Positions 57,729-64,000 of a stretch of DNA of 64,000 nucleotides are shown in pieces. The DNA is from Anaerobacillus alkalidiazotrophicus (lineage in GTDB: Bacteria; Bacillota; Bacilli; Bacillales_H; Anaerobacillaceae), in contig NZ_MLQS01000001.1 in assembly GCF_001866055.1 (NCBI RefSeq), positions 1,297,615 through 1,361,614 on the forward strand, read 5' to 3'. The notes under the pieces were generated by a model. That model worked only from the letters and a program-made list of their open reading frames with translations. It was not told the DNA's origin and searched no databases. A program made the position numbers and the translations under genes. Numbering within the stretch: position 1 is the first letter of the stretch; every line of letters begins with the position of its first letter.

Positions 57729-58778
57729 ATGAAGAAAAAGTTAGGATTAATGTTAAGTACTGCGGTATTAGCAATTGGTTTAGTTGCATGTGGTGGGGGA
57801 AGCCAAAGCTCGACAACAGAGACAGATCCATCATTAGACGCAAAAGTAGAGACAAAAACGATGCGTGCTGGTATTGGGCTAAATGATCAACATCCTCAGT
57901 ACAAGGGCTTACTTAAGTTTAAAGAAATTGTAGAAGAAAAGACTGAAGGAGCAATTAAAGTCGAAACGTACCATAGTGGACAACTTGGTGACGATCGTAC
58001 AATGATCGAAGGGTTACAATTAGGTTCACAGGAAATTACCATTCCATCAACTGCAGTTATTGCTAACTTTGTTCCTGAATTTGCTGTATTCGATATTCCA
58101 TTCTTATTCCCAAATGAGGAAGTGGCTGATGCTGTTTTAGGTGGTGAAGTAGGAGAAGGATTATTAGATAAATTAGCAGCACAAAACTTAGTAGGCTTAG
58201 GTTACTGGGAAAATGGTTTCCGAGACTTAACAAACAGTGTTCGTCCTGTAGCAACAGCGGAAGATTTCAGAGGGTTAAAAATTCGTACAATGGAAAACCA
58301 ATTACATTTAGAAGCATTCCGTGCTTTAGGTGCAAATCCAACACCAATGGCATTTACTGAGTTATTTGCTGCTATGCAACAAAAAACAGTAGATGGACAA
58401 GAAAACCCTTATTCAACTATTTACTTACAAAAGTATTTTGAAGTTCAAGAGTATGTGTCTAATACGCACCACATTTATAGCCCATGGACATTTTTAGTAA
58501 GTAAGCCGTTCTTTGATGGATTAACTCCAGAACAACAAGAAATTGTTACGGAAGCTGCTTATGCCGCAGGTGCTTACCAACGTGAAATGAATCGTGAGGC
58601 TGGTGCAGAATATTTAGCTAACTTACAAGAAGAAGGTATGATTTTTACTGAAATTACTCCAGAAGCACGTCAAGAAATGGTAGATCTTGTACAACCAGTA
58701 ATCGAAAAATTCACAGATCAAATTGGTAGAGAAACAGTAGAAGCCGTATTTGACGCTGTAGCAGAAGCTCAAAAATAG
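57729..58778 (+). CDS. TRAP transporter substrate-binding lipoprotein (DctP type)
   Basis: A 349-residue extracytoplasmic binding protein of the DctP family, here lipid-anchored (lipobox AIGLVACGGG). Motifs: QHPQYKGLLKFKEIVEEKT, GQLGDDRTMIEGLQLG, the substrate-carboxylate arginine in FRGLKIRTMENQLH (about 175) and DGQENPYSTIY. GGGGGAAACCTG precedes ATG 57729. Two hairpins separate it from dctQ. The gene context points to gluconate or a related sugar acid as substrate, which is inference. Confidence 0.92.
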   Translation: MKKKLGLMLSTAVLAIGLVACGGGSQSSTTETDPSLDAKVETKTMRAGIGLNDQHPQYKGLLKFKEIVEEKTEGAIKVETYHSGQLGDDRTMIEGLQLGSQEITIPSTAVIANFVPEFAVFDIPFLFPNEEVADAVLGGEVGEGLLDKLAAQNLVGLGYWENGFRDLTNSVRPVATAEDFRGLKIRTMENQLHLEAFRALGANPTPMAFTELFAAMQQKTVDGQENPYSTIYLQKYFEVQEYVSNTHHIYSPWTFLVSKPFFDGLTPEQQEIVTEAAYAAGAYQREMNREAGAEYLANLQEEGMIFTEITPEARQEMVDLVQPVIEKFTDQIGRETVEAVFDAVAEAQK

Positions 58779-58783
58779 TAGAT

Positions 58784-58818
58784 TAGGAGAGAAGGTATTT
58801 TCGATACCTTCTCTCCTA
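58784..58818 (+). terminator. Hairpin after dctP
   Basis: TAGGAGAGAAGGTAT pairs perfectly with ATACCTTCTCTCCTA, but A rather than T follows. Probably a partial terminator or mRNA-stabilising hairpin raising dctP above the membrane subunits. Confidence 0.6.
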
Positions 58819-58825
58819 TCAAAAA

Positions 58826-58888
58826 AAGGAAAGCAAAAGTGTATATCTGTTTTCTATCCATACATAGGTGTACAGCTTTGCTTTCCTT
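58826..58888 (+). terminator. Second hairpin in the dctP-dctQ gap
   Basis: AAGGAAAGCAAA pairs with TTTGCTTTCCTT across a 39-base loop that can itself pair (GTGTA/TACA). Confidence 0.5.
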
Positions 58889-58939
58889 AAATGAAATGGG
58901 AGTAGTTATTTTTAGTATACATGGAAAGAGGGGAACAAA

Positions 58940-59464
58940 ATGAAAGTATTAAAGTGGTTAGATGATCATACGGAAGAAGTTATTTTAGGTGTTTTCTCGG
59001 TCATTATGGTTGCTGTAATCTTTTTACAAGTAATTATGCGATATGTTTTTGATAACTCACTTTCATGGTCTGAGGAGCTAGCACGCTACTGTTTTATCTG
59101 GCTCGTTTATATTGGTATTAGTTACGGAGTCAAAAAGCAGCGTCATATAAAAGTAGATGTATTACTTTTATTATTCAAAGATAAAGCTAGGTTAATCTTT
59201 ACGATTATTTCTAACCTTTTATTCTTATTCTTTTGTTTATTTGTTATTAAATATGGATCAGACATAGCATTTAAACTACTAGAATGGGGACAGAAATCCC
59301 CTGCAAACCAAATCCCGATGGGCCTTGTATATTTAGCGGCACCAGTTGGAATGGGATTAACCGCCATCCGAATTATTCAACACTTAGTGAAGCAAATTAG
59401 AGGATTACTAGGTTTTGAAGAGATTGATATTAAAACCACTCAAGAAAAATTACAAGAGGAGTAG
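58940..59464 (+). CDS. TRAP transporter small permease (DctQ type)
   Basis: A 174-residue membrane protein with four hydrophobic segments, beginning WLDDHTEEVILGVFSVIM. The family signature SWSEELARYCFIWLVYIG lies at about 38-55. AGAGGGGAAC precedes ATG 58940. It ends 12 bases before the large permease gene. Works as the small membrane subunit of the tripartite sodium-driven transporter. Confidence 0.92.
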   Translation: MKVLKWLDDHTEEVILGVFSVIMVAVIFLQVIMRYVFDNSLSWSEELARYCFIWLVYIGISYGVKKQRHIKVDVLLLLFKDKARLIFTIISNLLFLFFCLFVIKYGSDIAFKLLEWGQKSPANQIPMGLVYLAAPVGMGLTAIRIIQHLVKQIRGLLGFEEIDIKTTQEKLQEE

Positions 59465-59476
59465 GAGGCGAGATTT

Positions 59477-60745
59477 ATGGTTGCAGTAGTTTTGTTCGTT
59501 ACATTTGCTGTTTTTCTTTTATTAAGTGTTCCAATTGGGGTAGCCCTTGGGTTATCAACATTAGTTACTATTGTTTATTCAGGCTCATTACCATTAGACT
59601 TTCTAGCAAAAGAATTAATAACATCAGTAGATTCGTTTCCATTAATGGCCGTACCGTTTTTCATTCTTGCTGGTGAAATTATGGGTAAAGGTGGGATTTC
59701 AGATCGCCTATTTCGCGTAGCTAATTCCCTTGTTGGAAATAAAACGGGTGGATTTGCGATTGCTACAATTATTACTTGTATGTTCTTTGCCGCTATTTCA
59801 GGTTCTGCTCCAGCAACAGTAGCAGCTATTGGGGGGATTATGATCCCGGCAATGGTTAAGCAAGGTTATGATAAGCGGTTTGCTACTGCGGTAGTTTGTG
59901 CTGCAGGGTCATTAGGAGTTATTATTCCACCAAGTATTCCTATGGTTATTTATGGTGTAGTTGGAAGTGTATCGATTGCTAATATGTTTATTGCTGGTAT
60001 TTTGCCAGGTTTACTAGTTGGTTTTGCACTTATTGTTTACGCATACTTTTATTCAAAAAAGATGGGTTATACAGGTTTAAAAGAAAAAACATCACTTGCT
60101 AACATAGCTAGATCAACATGGGATGCTAAATGGGCACTGTTAATTCCAGTCATCATTTTAGGTGGTATTTACGGTGGGATCTTTACACCTACAGAGGCAG
60201 CAGTTATTGCAGTTGTTTATGGTCTTATCGCTGGATTATTCTTTTACCGTGAATTAAAGATTAAAGATTTACCAAGTGTGTTTGCTAATTCGGCACTAAC
60301 AACAGCTACCATCTTAATTATTGTTGGAACAGCTACAGCATTTGGAAGACTACTAACAATTGAACAAGTTCCGAATCAAGTTGCTGAAGCAATGCTATCA
60401 ATCTCGGAAAGTCCGATTGTTATTATCCTATTAATTACTTTACTATTATTGATTGTTGGCTGCTTCATGGATACATTAGCTGCAATCATCATTTTAACAC
60501 CAATATTATTGCCAATTGCTACAAACATAGGGTATGACCCAATTCACTTTGGTATCATTATGGTCTTAAATTTAGCCATAGGCTTTATTACTCCGCCACT
60601 TGGAGTGAACTTGTTTGTTGGATCTGGAATTTCGGGATTATCGATTGAAGCATTATCAAAAGCAATTATTCCATTTTTCTTAGTTATGTTATTTACGTTA
60701 TTTATCGTTATTTTCTTACCACAAATCTCACTGATTTTTCTATAG
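59477..60745 (+). CDS. TRAP transporter large permease (DctM type)
   Basis: A 422-residue permease with about 12 membrane segments. Typical motifs: PLMAVPFFILAGEIMGKGGI, ISGSAPATVAAIG, GVIIPPSIPMVIYG, TPTEAAVIAVVYGL and FITPPLGVNLFV. TAGGAGGCGAG precedes ATG 59477. The next gene, an HPr-like protein, follows 37 bases later with a strong ribosome site, so it is probably in the same operon. Confidence 0.93.
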   Translation: MVAVVLFVTFAVFLLLSVPIGVALGLSTLVTIVYSGSLPLDFLAKELITSVDSFPLMAVPFFILAGEIMGKGGISDRLFRVANSLVGNKTGGFAIATIITCMFFAAISGSAPATVAAIGGIMIPAMVKQGYDKRFATAVVCAAGSLGVIIPPSIPMVIYGVVGSVSIANMFIAGILPGLLVGFALIVYAYFYSKKMGYTGLKEKTSLANIARSTWDAKWALLIPVIILGGIYGGIFTPTEAAVIAVVYGLIAGLFFYRELKIKDLPSVFANSALTTATILIIVGTATAFGRLLTIEQVPNQVAEAMLSISESPIVIILLITLLLLIVGCFMDTLAAIIILTPILLPIATNIGYDPIHFGIIMVLNLAIGFITPPLGVNLFVGSGISGLSIEALSKAIIPFFLVMLFTLFIVIFLPQISLIFL

Positions 60746-60782
60746 TAAATAATATGTAAATATTATCTTAAGGAGGTAACTG

Positions 60783-61046
60783 ATGGTGGCTAAAGAATGT
60801 AGCAAGGAAATTGTCGTAAACATAACAGAAGAGCAAACCATTACAGGTTTAAGTAATTCTATTCAACCACTTGAGTCAGAAATATTTTTAAAAAAGATGG
60901 TACGTGGGATGATTATTGAAGTAAACTTAAAAAGTTTTCTCGGTTTAATTACATTGCAGTTGAAGAATGGCGACAAACTTCAAGTTCGTGCTGTTGGGGA
61001 TGATTGTGAGGTTGCAATACAAGAAGTTGTTAATTACCTAACTTAA
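60783..61046 (+). CDS. Divergent HPr-fold protein without the phosphorylatable histidine
   Basis: An 87-residue protein. From about residue 47 on, VNLKSFLGLITLQLKNGDKL aligns with the [13 protein letters not shown] stretch of HPr, including the HPr-kinase serine, and the end AVGDDCEVAIQEVVNYL fits the last HPr strand and helix. The N-terminal half gives TITGLSNSIQPL where HPr has TGIHARPA, so the PTS histidine is absent. It therefore cannot carry PEP-derived phosphate and may only be a regulatory, Crh-like protein, if the kinase still recognises it. AAGGAGGTAAC precedes ATG 60783. Family call is by eye. Confidence 0.7.
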   Translation: MVAKECSKEIVVNITEEQTITGLSNSIQPLESEIFLKKMVRGMIIEVNLKSFLGLITLQLKNGDKLQVRAVGDDCEVAIQEVVNYLT

Positions 61047-61053
61047 AAACACA

Positions 61054-61098
61054 ACAAAGAAAAAGCGGTATTTACATTAGTGTACCGCTTTTCTTTGT
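61054..61098 (+). terminator. Terminator of the TRAP/HPr-like operon
   Basis: GAAAAAGCGGTA pairs with TACCGCTTTTCTTT; a T-rich 3' arm follows directly. Confidence 0.8.
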
Positions 61099-61111
61099 AC
61101 CAAGGTAAGAA

Positions 61112-61258
61112 GGTATAAAATTTCTTACTTAGAAACTGTCTAGCTCCAGGCGCCATCGGCTCGACCACTTCAGGCCTACTCTTTCGGCCAAAAAACGACC
61201 GCTAGAGTAGGCCTTCCAGTGTTTGTCGCCGATAGGCGGGCGCCTTGCGCTTTTCTTA
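61112..61258 (+). repeat. Long interspersed repeat family 2, copy 3
   Basis: AGAAACTGTCTAGCTCCAGG to GGGCGCCTTGCGCTTTTCTTA. Internal inverted pairs are AGGCCTACTCT/AGAGTAGGCCT and GGCGCCATCGGC with GCCGATAGGCGGGCGCC, so it folds into one long hairpin. It ends only 18 bases before the kinase start codon, leaving room just for the ribosome site. Confidence 0.75.
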
Positions 61259-61276
61259 TGGTGGGAGGTATTTAGG

Positions 61277-62230
61277 GTGGATGTTGTAACAATAGGTGAA
61301 ACAATGGTGTTATTTACACCGATAACAAACGGACCAATGAGATATGTAGGGCAATTTACACGTAGTTTTGGAGGTTCTGAATCTAATTTTGCCATTGGCT
61401 TGGCTCGTTTAGGTCATAAAGTTGGCTGGATAAGTCGAGTTGGAGATGATGAATTTGGTAGGGCGTTAATTTCTTTTGTTCGTGGAGAAGGAGTTGATGT
61501 AAGTTACGTATCGGTCGATGAAAGTGCTCAAACAGGTGTGTTTTTTAAGGAAATTAAGACAGAACAAAATATTTCGGTTTATTATTATCGGAGTGGTTCA
61601 GCAGCTTCAAGAATGTCACCTGATCTCATTGATGAAGATTATATAAAAAAAGCAAGGTATTTGCATATTTCAGGAATTACACCTGCTTTAAGTGATAGTT
61701 GTTATGAGACTGTACATAAAGCAATTGATATAGCTAAAAAGCATAAGGTTCAGGTGATTTTTGATCCAAACGTTCGGCGCAAGCTGTGGAGTGAAGAACG
61801 TGCCCGAGAAGTGCTTATTGAACTAGTTAGTCGCTCAGACATTGTTTTACCAGGAATTACAGAGGCTGAATTTATGTTTGGAGATAAAGGTCCTGAATTG
61901 TTAGGAAAGAAAATCTTAACCCTTGGAGCAAAGCTTGTAGTTTTGAAAGTTGGTGCTAAAGGTGCCTACTATTTTACTGATGATCATCATGAATTAGTTC
62001 CAAGTATAAAGGTGCAACATGTTGTAGATCCAGTGGGCGCAGGGGATGGTTTTGCAGCGGGATTTATATCAGGACTACTTGACGGTCTTACAACTAGAGA
62101 GTCCGTTGCTAGAGGTTGTGCGACTGGAGCAATAGTTACGATGTATCGAGGAGATTTTGAAGGTCTTCCGACAAAGCAAGAATTATTGGATTTTACTAGT
62201 GATAAGGCGGTAGATGATGTTACAAGATAA
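61277..62230 (+). CDS. kdgK: PfkB-family sugar kinase, probably 2-keto-3-deoxygluconate kinase
   Basis: A 317-residue kinase. N-terminal VVTIGETMVLFTP, GGSESNFAIGLARLG (first PfkB signature) and, near the C-terminus, DPVGAGDGFAAGFISG (second signature with the catalytic Asp); FDPNVRRKLW is typical of KDG kinases. GGGAGG 8 bases upstream selects GTG 61277; earlier in-frame codons lie in the repeat. It would phosphorylate KDG to KDPG, fitting the dehydratase at 50296. Assignment to KDG rather than another 2-keto sugar is inferred. Confidence 0.85.
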   Translation: MDVVTIGETMVLFTPITNGPMRYVGQFTRSFGGSESNFAIGLARLGHKVGWISRVGDDEFGRALISFVRGEGVDVSYVSVDESAQTGVFFKEIKTEQNISVYYYRSGSAASRMSPDLIDEDYIKKARYLHISGITPALSDSCYETVHKAIDIAKKHKVQVIFDPNVRRKLWSEERAREVLIELVSRSDIVLPGITEAEFMFGDKGPELLGKKILTLGAKLVVLKVGAKGAYYFTDDHHELVPSIKVQHVVDPVGAGDGFAAGFISGLLDGLTTRESVARGCATGAIVTMYRGDFEGLPTKQELLDFTSDKAVDDVTR

Positions 62231-62254
62231 TAAGTTTTAAAGAGGGTTAATTTT

Positions 62255-63151
62255 ATGGAAATATTCTTTCAGGTCGTACTTCCGGTTATCTTAGTATTCT
62301 TGATCGGATACGTGGTTCAGAAATGGAAAAAGGTTGAAATTACATCTATTTCTACGATTGCTATATATGTTATGACACCTTGTTTAGTTTTTCGAACGTT
62401 TTATTCAGCAGAACTTGATTTGCAATATTTATACATGGTGATATTTTCAGTTATTTTACTGGTGGCTATTATTTTAATAAATAGAATCTATGCCAAAGTA
62501 AAAGGACACTCTCAGTCAATTGAAAGTGGTTTAATCCTTTCAACAGCTTTTATGAACTCTGGGAATTACGGTGCCCCAATTATTTTATTTGCTTATGGCG
62601 AAATTGGTTTTGCTTACTCCGTGTCTTTTCTGGTATTACAAGCAATTATTATGAATTTTTTCGGAGTTTATTATGCTGCTCGTGGTAAAGCAAATATTAG
62701 AGGATCTGTCCGTTCCGTTTTTGAAATGCCAGCTACATATGCAGTCATCGTTGCCTTAATTTTAAAAGGATTACATTTAGAATTACCTAGTAACTTGTAT
62801 CAAACAGTTGATATTATTGCAGATGCTGCAATTCCAACGGTAATGGTGATTTTAGGGATGCAGTTAGCAAATATCCAGTGGACGAAGTTTGAATGGGGTC
62901 ATATTTCTTTTGGAGTGATTATCCGATTAATCATCTCACCGCTGATCGCATATGGCATTACATTATTATTCCCGTTTGATCCATTACTTGCCAAAGTGCT
63001 AATAGTCTCGGCAGCCATGCCTTCTGCAGCAACTATAGTCATGTATGCAGTTCAGTTTAATGCAAAGCCGAGATTAGTTTCTGCTATTACGTTGGTGACG
63101 ACCATTATAAGTATTTTTACGATTACTATTTTACTAGCTATTTTAGGTTAA
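62255..63151 (+). CDS. AEC-family (auxin efflux carrier-like) transporter
   Basis: A 298-residue membrane protein with about ten hydrophobic segments in two halves, first LPVILVFLIGYVVQKWKK. Family features are STAFMNSGNYGAPI with the conserved N-x-G-NxG, and SAAMPSAATIVMYA near the C-terminus. Bacterial AEC proteins move malate, lactate or related organic acids. AGAGGGTTAATTTT precedes ATG 62255. It lies between KDG kinase and a 2-hydroxyacid dehydrogenase, so export or uptake of a hydroxy acid is plausible but unproven. Confidence 0.85.
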   Translation: MEIFFQVVLPVILVFLIGYVVQKWKKVEITSISTIAIYVMTPCLVFRTFYSAELDLQYLYMVIFSVILLVAIILINRIYAKVKGHSQSIESGLILSTAFMNSGNYGAPIILFAYGEIGFAYSVSFLVLQAIIMNFFGVYYAARGKANIRGSVRSVFEMPATYAVIVALILKGLHLELPSNLYQTVDIIADAAIPTVMVILGMQLANIQWTKFEWGHISFGVIIRLIISPLIAYGITLLFPFDPLLAKVLIVSAAMPSAATIVMYAVQFNAKPRLVSAITLVTTIISIFTITILLAILG

Positions 63152-63164
63152 GGAGTGAGTGGTT

Positions 63165-63875
63165 ATGTATAAAGTAGTTATTACAGATTATGAATATAGT
63201 AGCTTAGCACCTGAAAAAGAAGTATTGAGAAAGATAGGAGTAGAGTTAACAGCTGTCCAATGTCAAACAGAGGATGAGGTTATCGAGGCATGTAAAGACG
63301 CAGATGCCTTATTAAACCAGTATGCACCAATTACGAGAAAGGTAATTGAGAAGCTTGAGAACTGTAAAATCATTGCCCGTTTCGGAGTTGGTGTTAATAC
63401 GATTGACATAGATGCGGCTACAGAAAAAGGTATCATCGTTAGTAATGTTACGGATTATTGTATTGATGAAGTATCAGACCACGCCTTTGCATTATTGATA
63501 AGTGCAGCAAGAAAGGTAGTACTATTGAATAAGGAAGTAAAAAAGGGAGTTTGGAATTTTAATGTTGGTGTTCCAATTTTTCGGTTAAAAGGACACGTGT
63601 TAGGTTTAGTTGGCTTTGGTCAAATTCCTCAAGCTCTTGCAAAAAAAGCACAAGCATTTGGAATACAAGTTAAGGCGTTTGATCCGTTTGTCCCTATAGA
63701 TGTAGCCGAAAAATTGAATGTCCAGCTACTTAGTTTAAGTGAACTATGTAAAGTATCTGATTTTATATCCGTTCATGCTCCTCTTAATGAGCATACTTGT
63801 GGAATGATCGGTGATGCGCAATTTGATTTAATGAAAAAAGAGGCTTTTATTATTAAAATGGACCCTGTAAAATAG
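63165..63875 (+). pseudogene. D-isomer-specific 2-hydroxyacid dehydrogenase, 3'-truncated
   Basis: Encodes 236 residues of a family normally about 310-330 long. The substrate domain (VVITDYEYSSLAPE, LNQYAPITR, IARFGVGVNTIDIDAA), EVSDHAFALL and the NAD-binding GLVGFGQIPQALAKKAQAFG are present; the second G of GxGxxG is P. The frame ends MKKEAFIIKMDPVK and stops, where family members continue NTSRGxxV; the catalytic Glu and His are lost. The last codons are the end of what looks like an IS (63859 onwards). AAGGAGTGAG precedes ATG 63165. Very likely inactive. Confidence 0.82.
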
Positions 63876-64000
63876 ACAGTTTAAAAAAAGAGGCTTGTCC
63901 TTGAATTTTTTTACTGACTCTGTTTTGCAGGGTCTTTTTTTTGTTATAGTTTAATTATTCAAACAGGTGAGGTTGTAAAATGGGGAAAAACAAATTTTCA
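63859..64000 (+). mobile_element. Left end of an insertion sequence, IS3-like (runs out of the window)
   Basis: TGGACCCTGTAAAATAGACA begins exactly where the dehydrogenase stops resembling its family. The terminal TG and this type of A/T-plus-GACA end are known of IS3-family elements. About 120 bases further an ORF starts with a good ribosome site. The right end and the transposase lie outside the window, so the family is a guess. CAGGGTC at 63929-63935 can pair with GACCCTG and may form a protective hairpin at the end. Confidence 0.55.
63980..64000 (+). CDS. Start of an ORF cut by the window end, possibly transposase OrfA
   Basis: GGTGAGGT lies 6 bases before ATG 63980, followed by the codons for MGKNKFS. 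A short basic start of this kind fits OrfA of IS3-like elements, but seven residues are too few to decide. Confidence 0.4.

Noticed and set aside
61129..61395. 88-codon minus-strand ORF across repeat copy 3 and the kdgK start
   Set aside because: It consists of repeat sequence and antisense kdgK codons; no ribosome site or family match.
63859..63940. Simple terminator after the hydroxyacid dehydrogenase
   Set aside because: The GACCCTG/CAGGGTC pairing could terminate, but the gene is truncated exactly at TGGACCC, so an inserted element end explains more.

Overview
The window is an AT-rich chromosomal segment of a Gram-positive, endospore-forming member of the Bacillaceae. The evidence is the strong AAAGGAGG-type ribosome sites, GTG and TTG starts, a YjcZ-family sporulation miniprotein, lipoproteins with an LxxC box, YesM/YesN two-component systems, HPr/Crh paralogues, a LysM protein and many cre-like (CcpA) sites. 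Genus cannot be fixed from sequence reading alone. Almost all of the window is carbohydrate uptake, sensing and catabolism.

Layout. (1) 1-4600: end of a sugar ABC permease pair followed by lacZ-type GH2 beta-galactosidase. (2) 4600-8130: HAD phosphatase, a membrane-anchored secreted protein of unknown function, an htrA pseudogene and a yjcZ gene. (3) 8400-18120: an unusual array of five paralogous substrate-binding proteins (one frameshifted), each N-terminally membrane-anchored, each separately expressed and none with a permease; interspersed are two Gfo/Idh/MocA dehydrogenases and an extra HPr. (4) 18200-35130: a maltodextrin region with a MalE-MalF-MalG importer, a lipoprotein alpha-amylase-family enzyme, a YesM/YesN pair with its own binding lipoprotein, neopullulanase, a crh pseudogene, oligo-1,6-glucosidase and a chemoreceptor. 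(5) 35200-41200: an AraC regulator divergent from an operon of two sugar isomerase/epimerases, ThuA and two Gfo/Idh dehydrogenases, resembling 3-keto-sugar pathways. (6) 41250-49130: ROK glucokinase, a second YesM/YesN pair and a second sugar ABC importer. (7) 49270-63880: a sugar-acid region with a DapA/KDG-type aldolase, an IlvD/Edd dehydratase, LysM protein, gluconokinase, RpiR regulator, short 6-phosphogluconate dehydrogenase, TRAP transporter, a divergent HPr-fold protein, KDG kinase, AEC transporter and a 2-hydroxyacid dehydrogenase cut off by what looks like the left end of an IS3-like element.

How it works together. Extracellular alpha-glucans would be cut by the lipoprotein amylase, imported by MalEFG (no ATPase subunit is encoded here, so a shared MsmX-type ATPase is implied), cut inside by neopullulanase and oligo-1,6-glucosidase, and phosphorylated by glucokinase. 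Sugar acids would enter by the TRAP system and go through gluconokinase/6PG dehydrogenase or dehydratase/KDG kinase/aldolase. Regulation seems layered: cre-like sites, a duplicated tandem-operator promoter at malE and neopullulanase, two YesMN systems, AraC and RpiR regulators, and a conserved promoter module whose AGCAAAATAG box lies exactly 57 nt from a TATGAT -10 at three sites (a fourth, weaker match shares the spacing).

Two families of interspersed repeats are present: a GC-rich multi-hairpin element of about 160 bp (four copies, two internally deleted) and a longer element with AAACTGTCTAGCT and GCGCTTTTCTT ends (three copies). No rRNA, tRNA or CRISPR array was seen.
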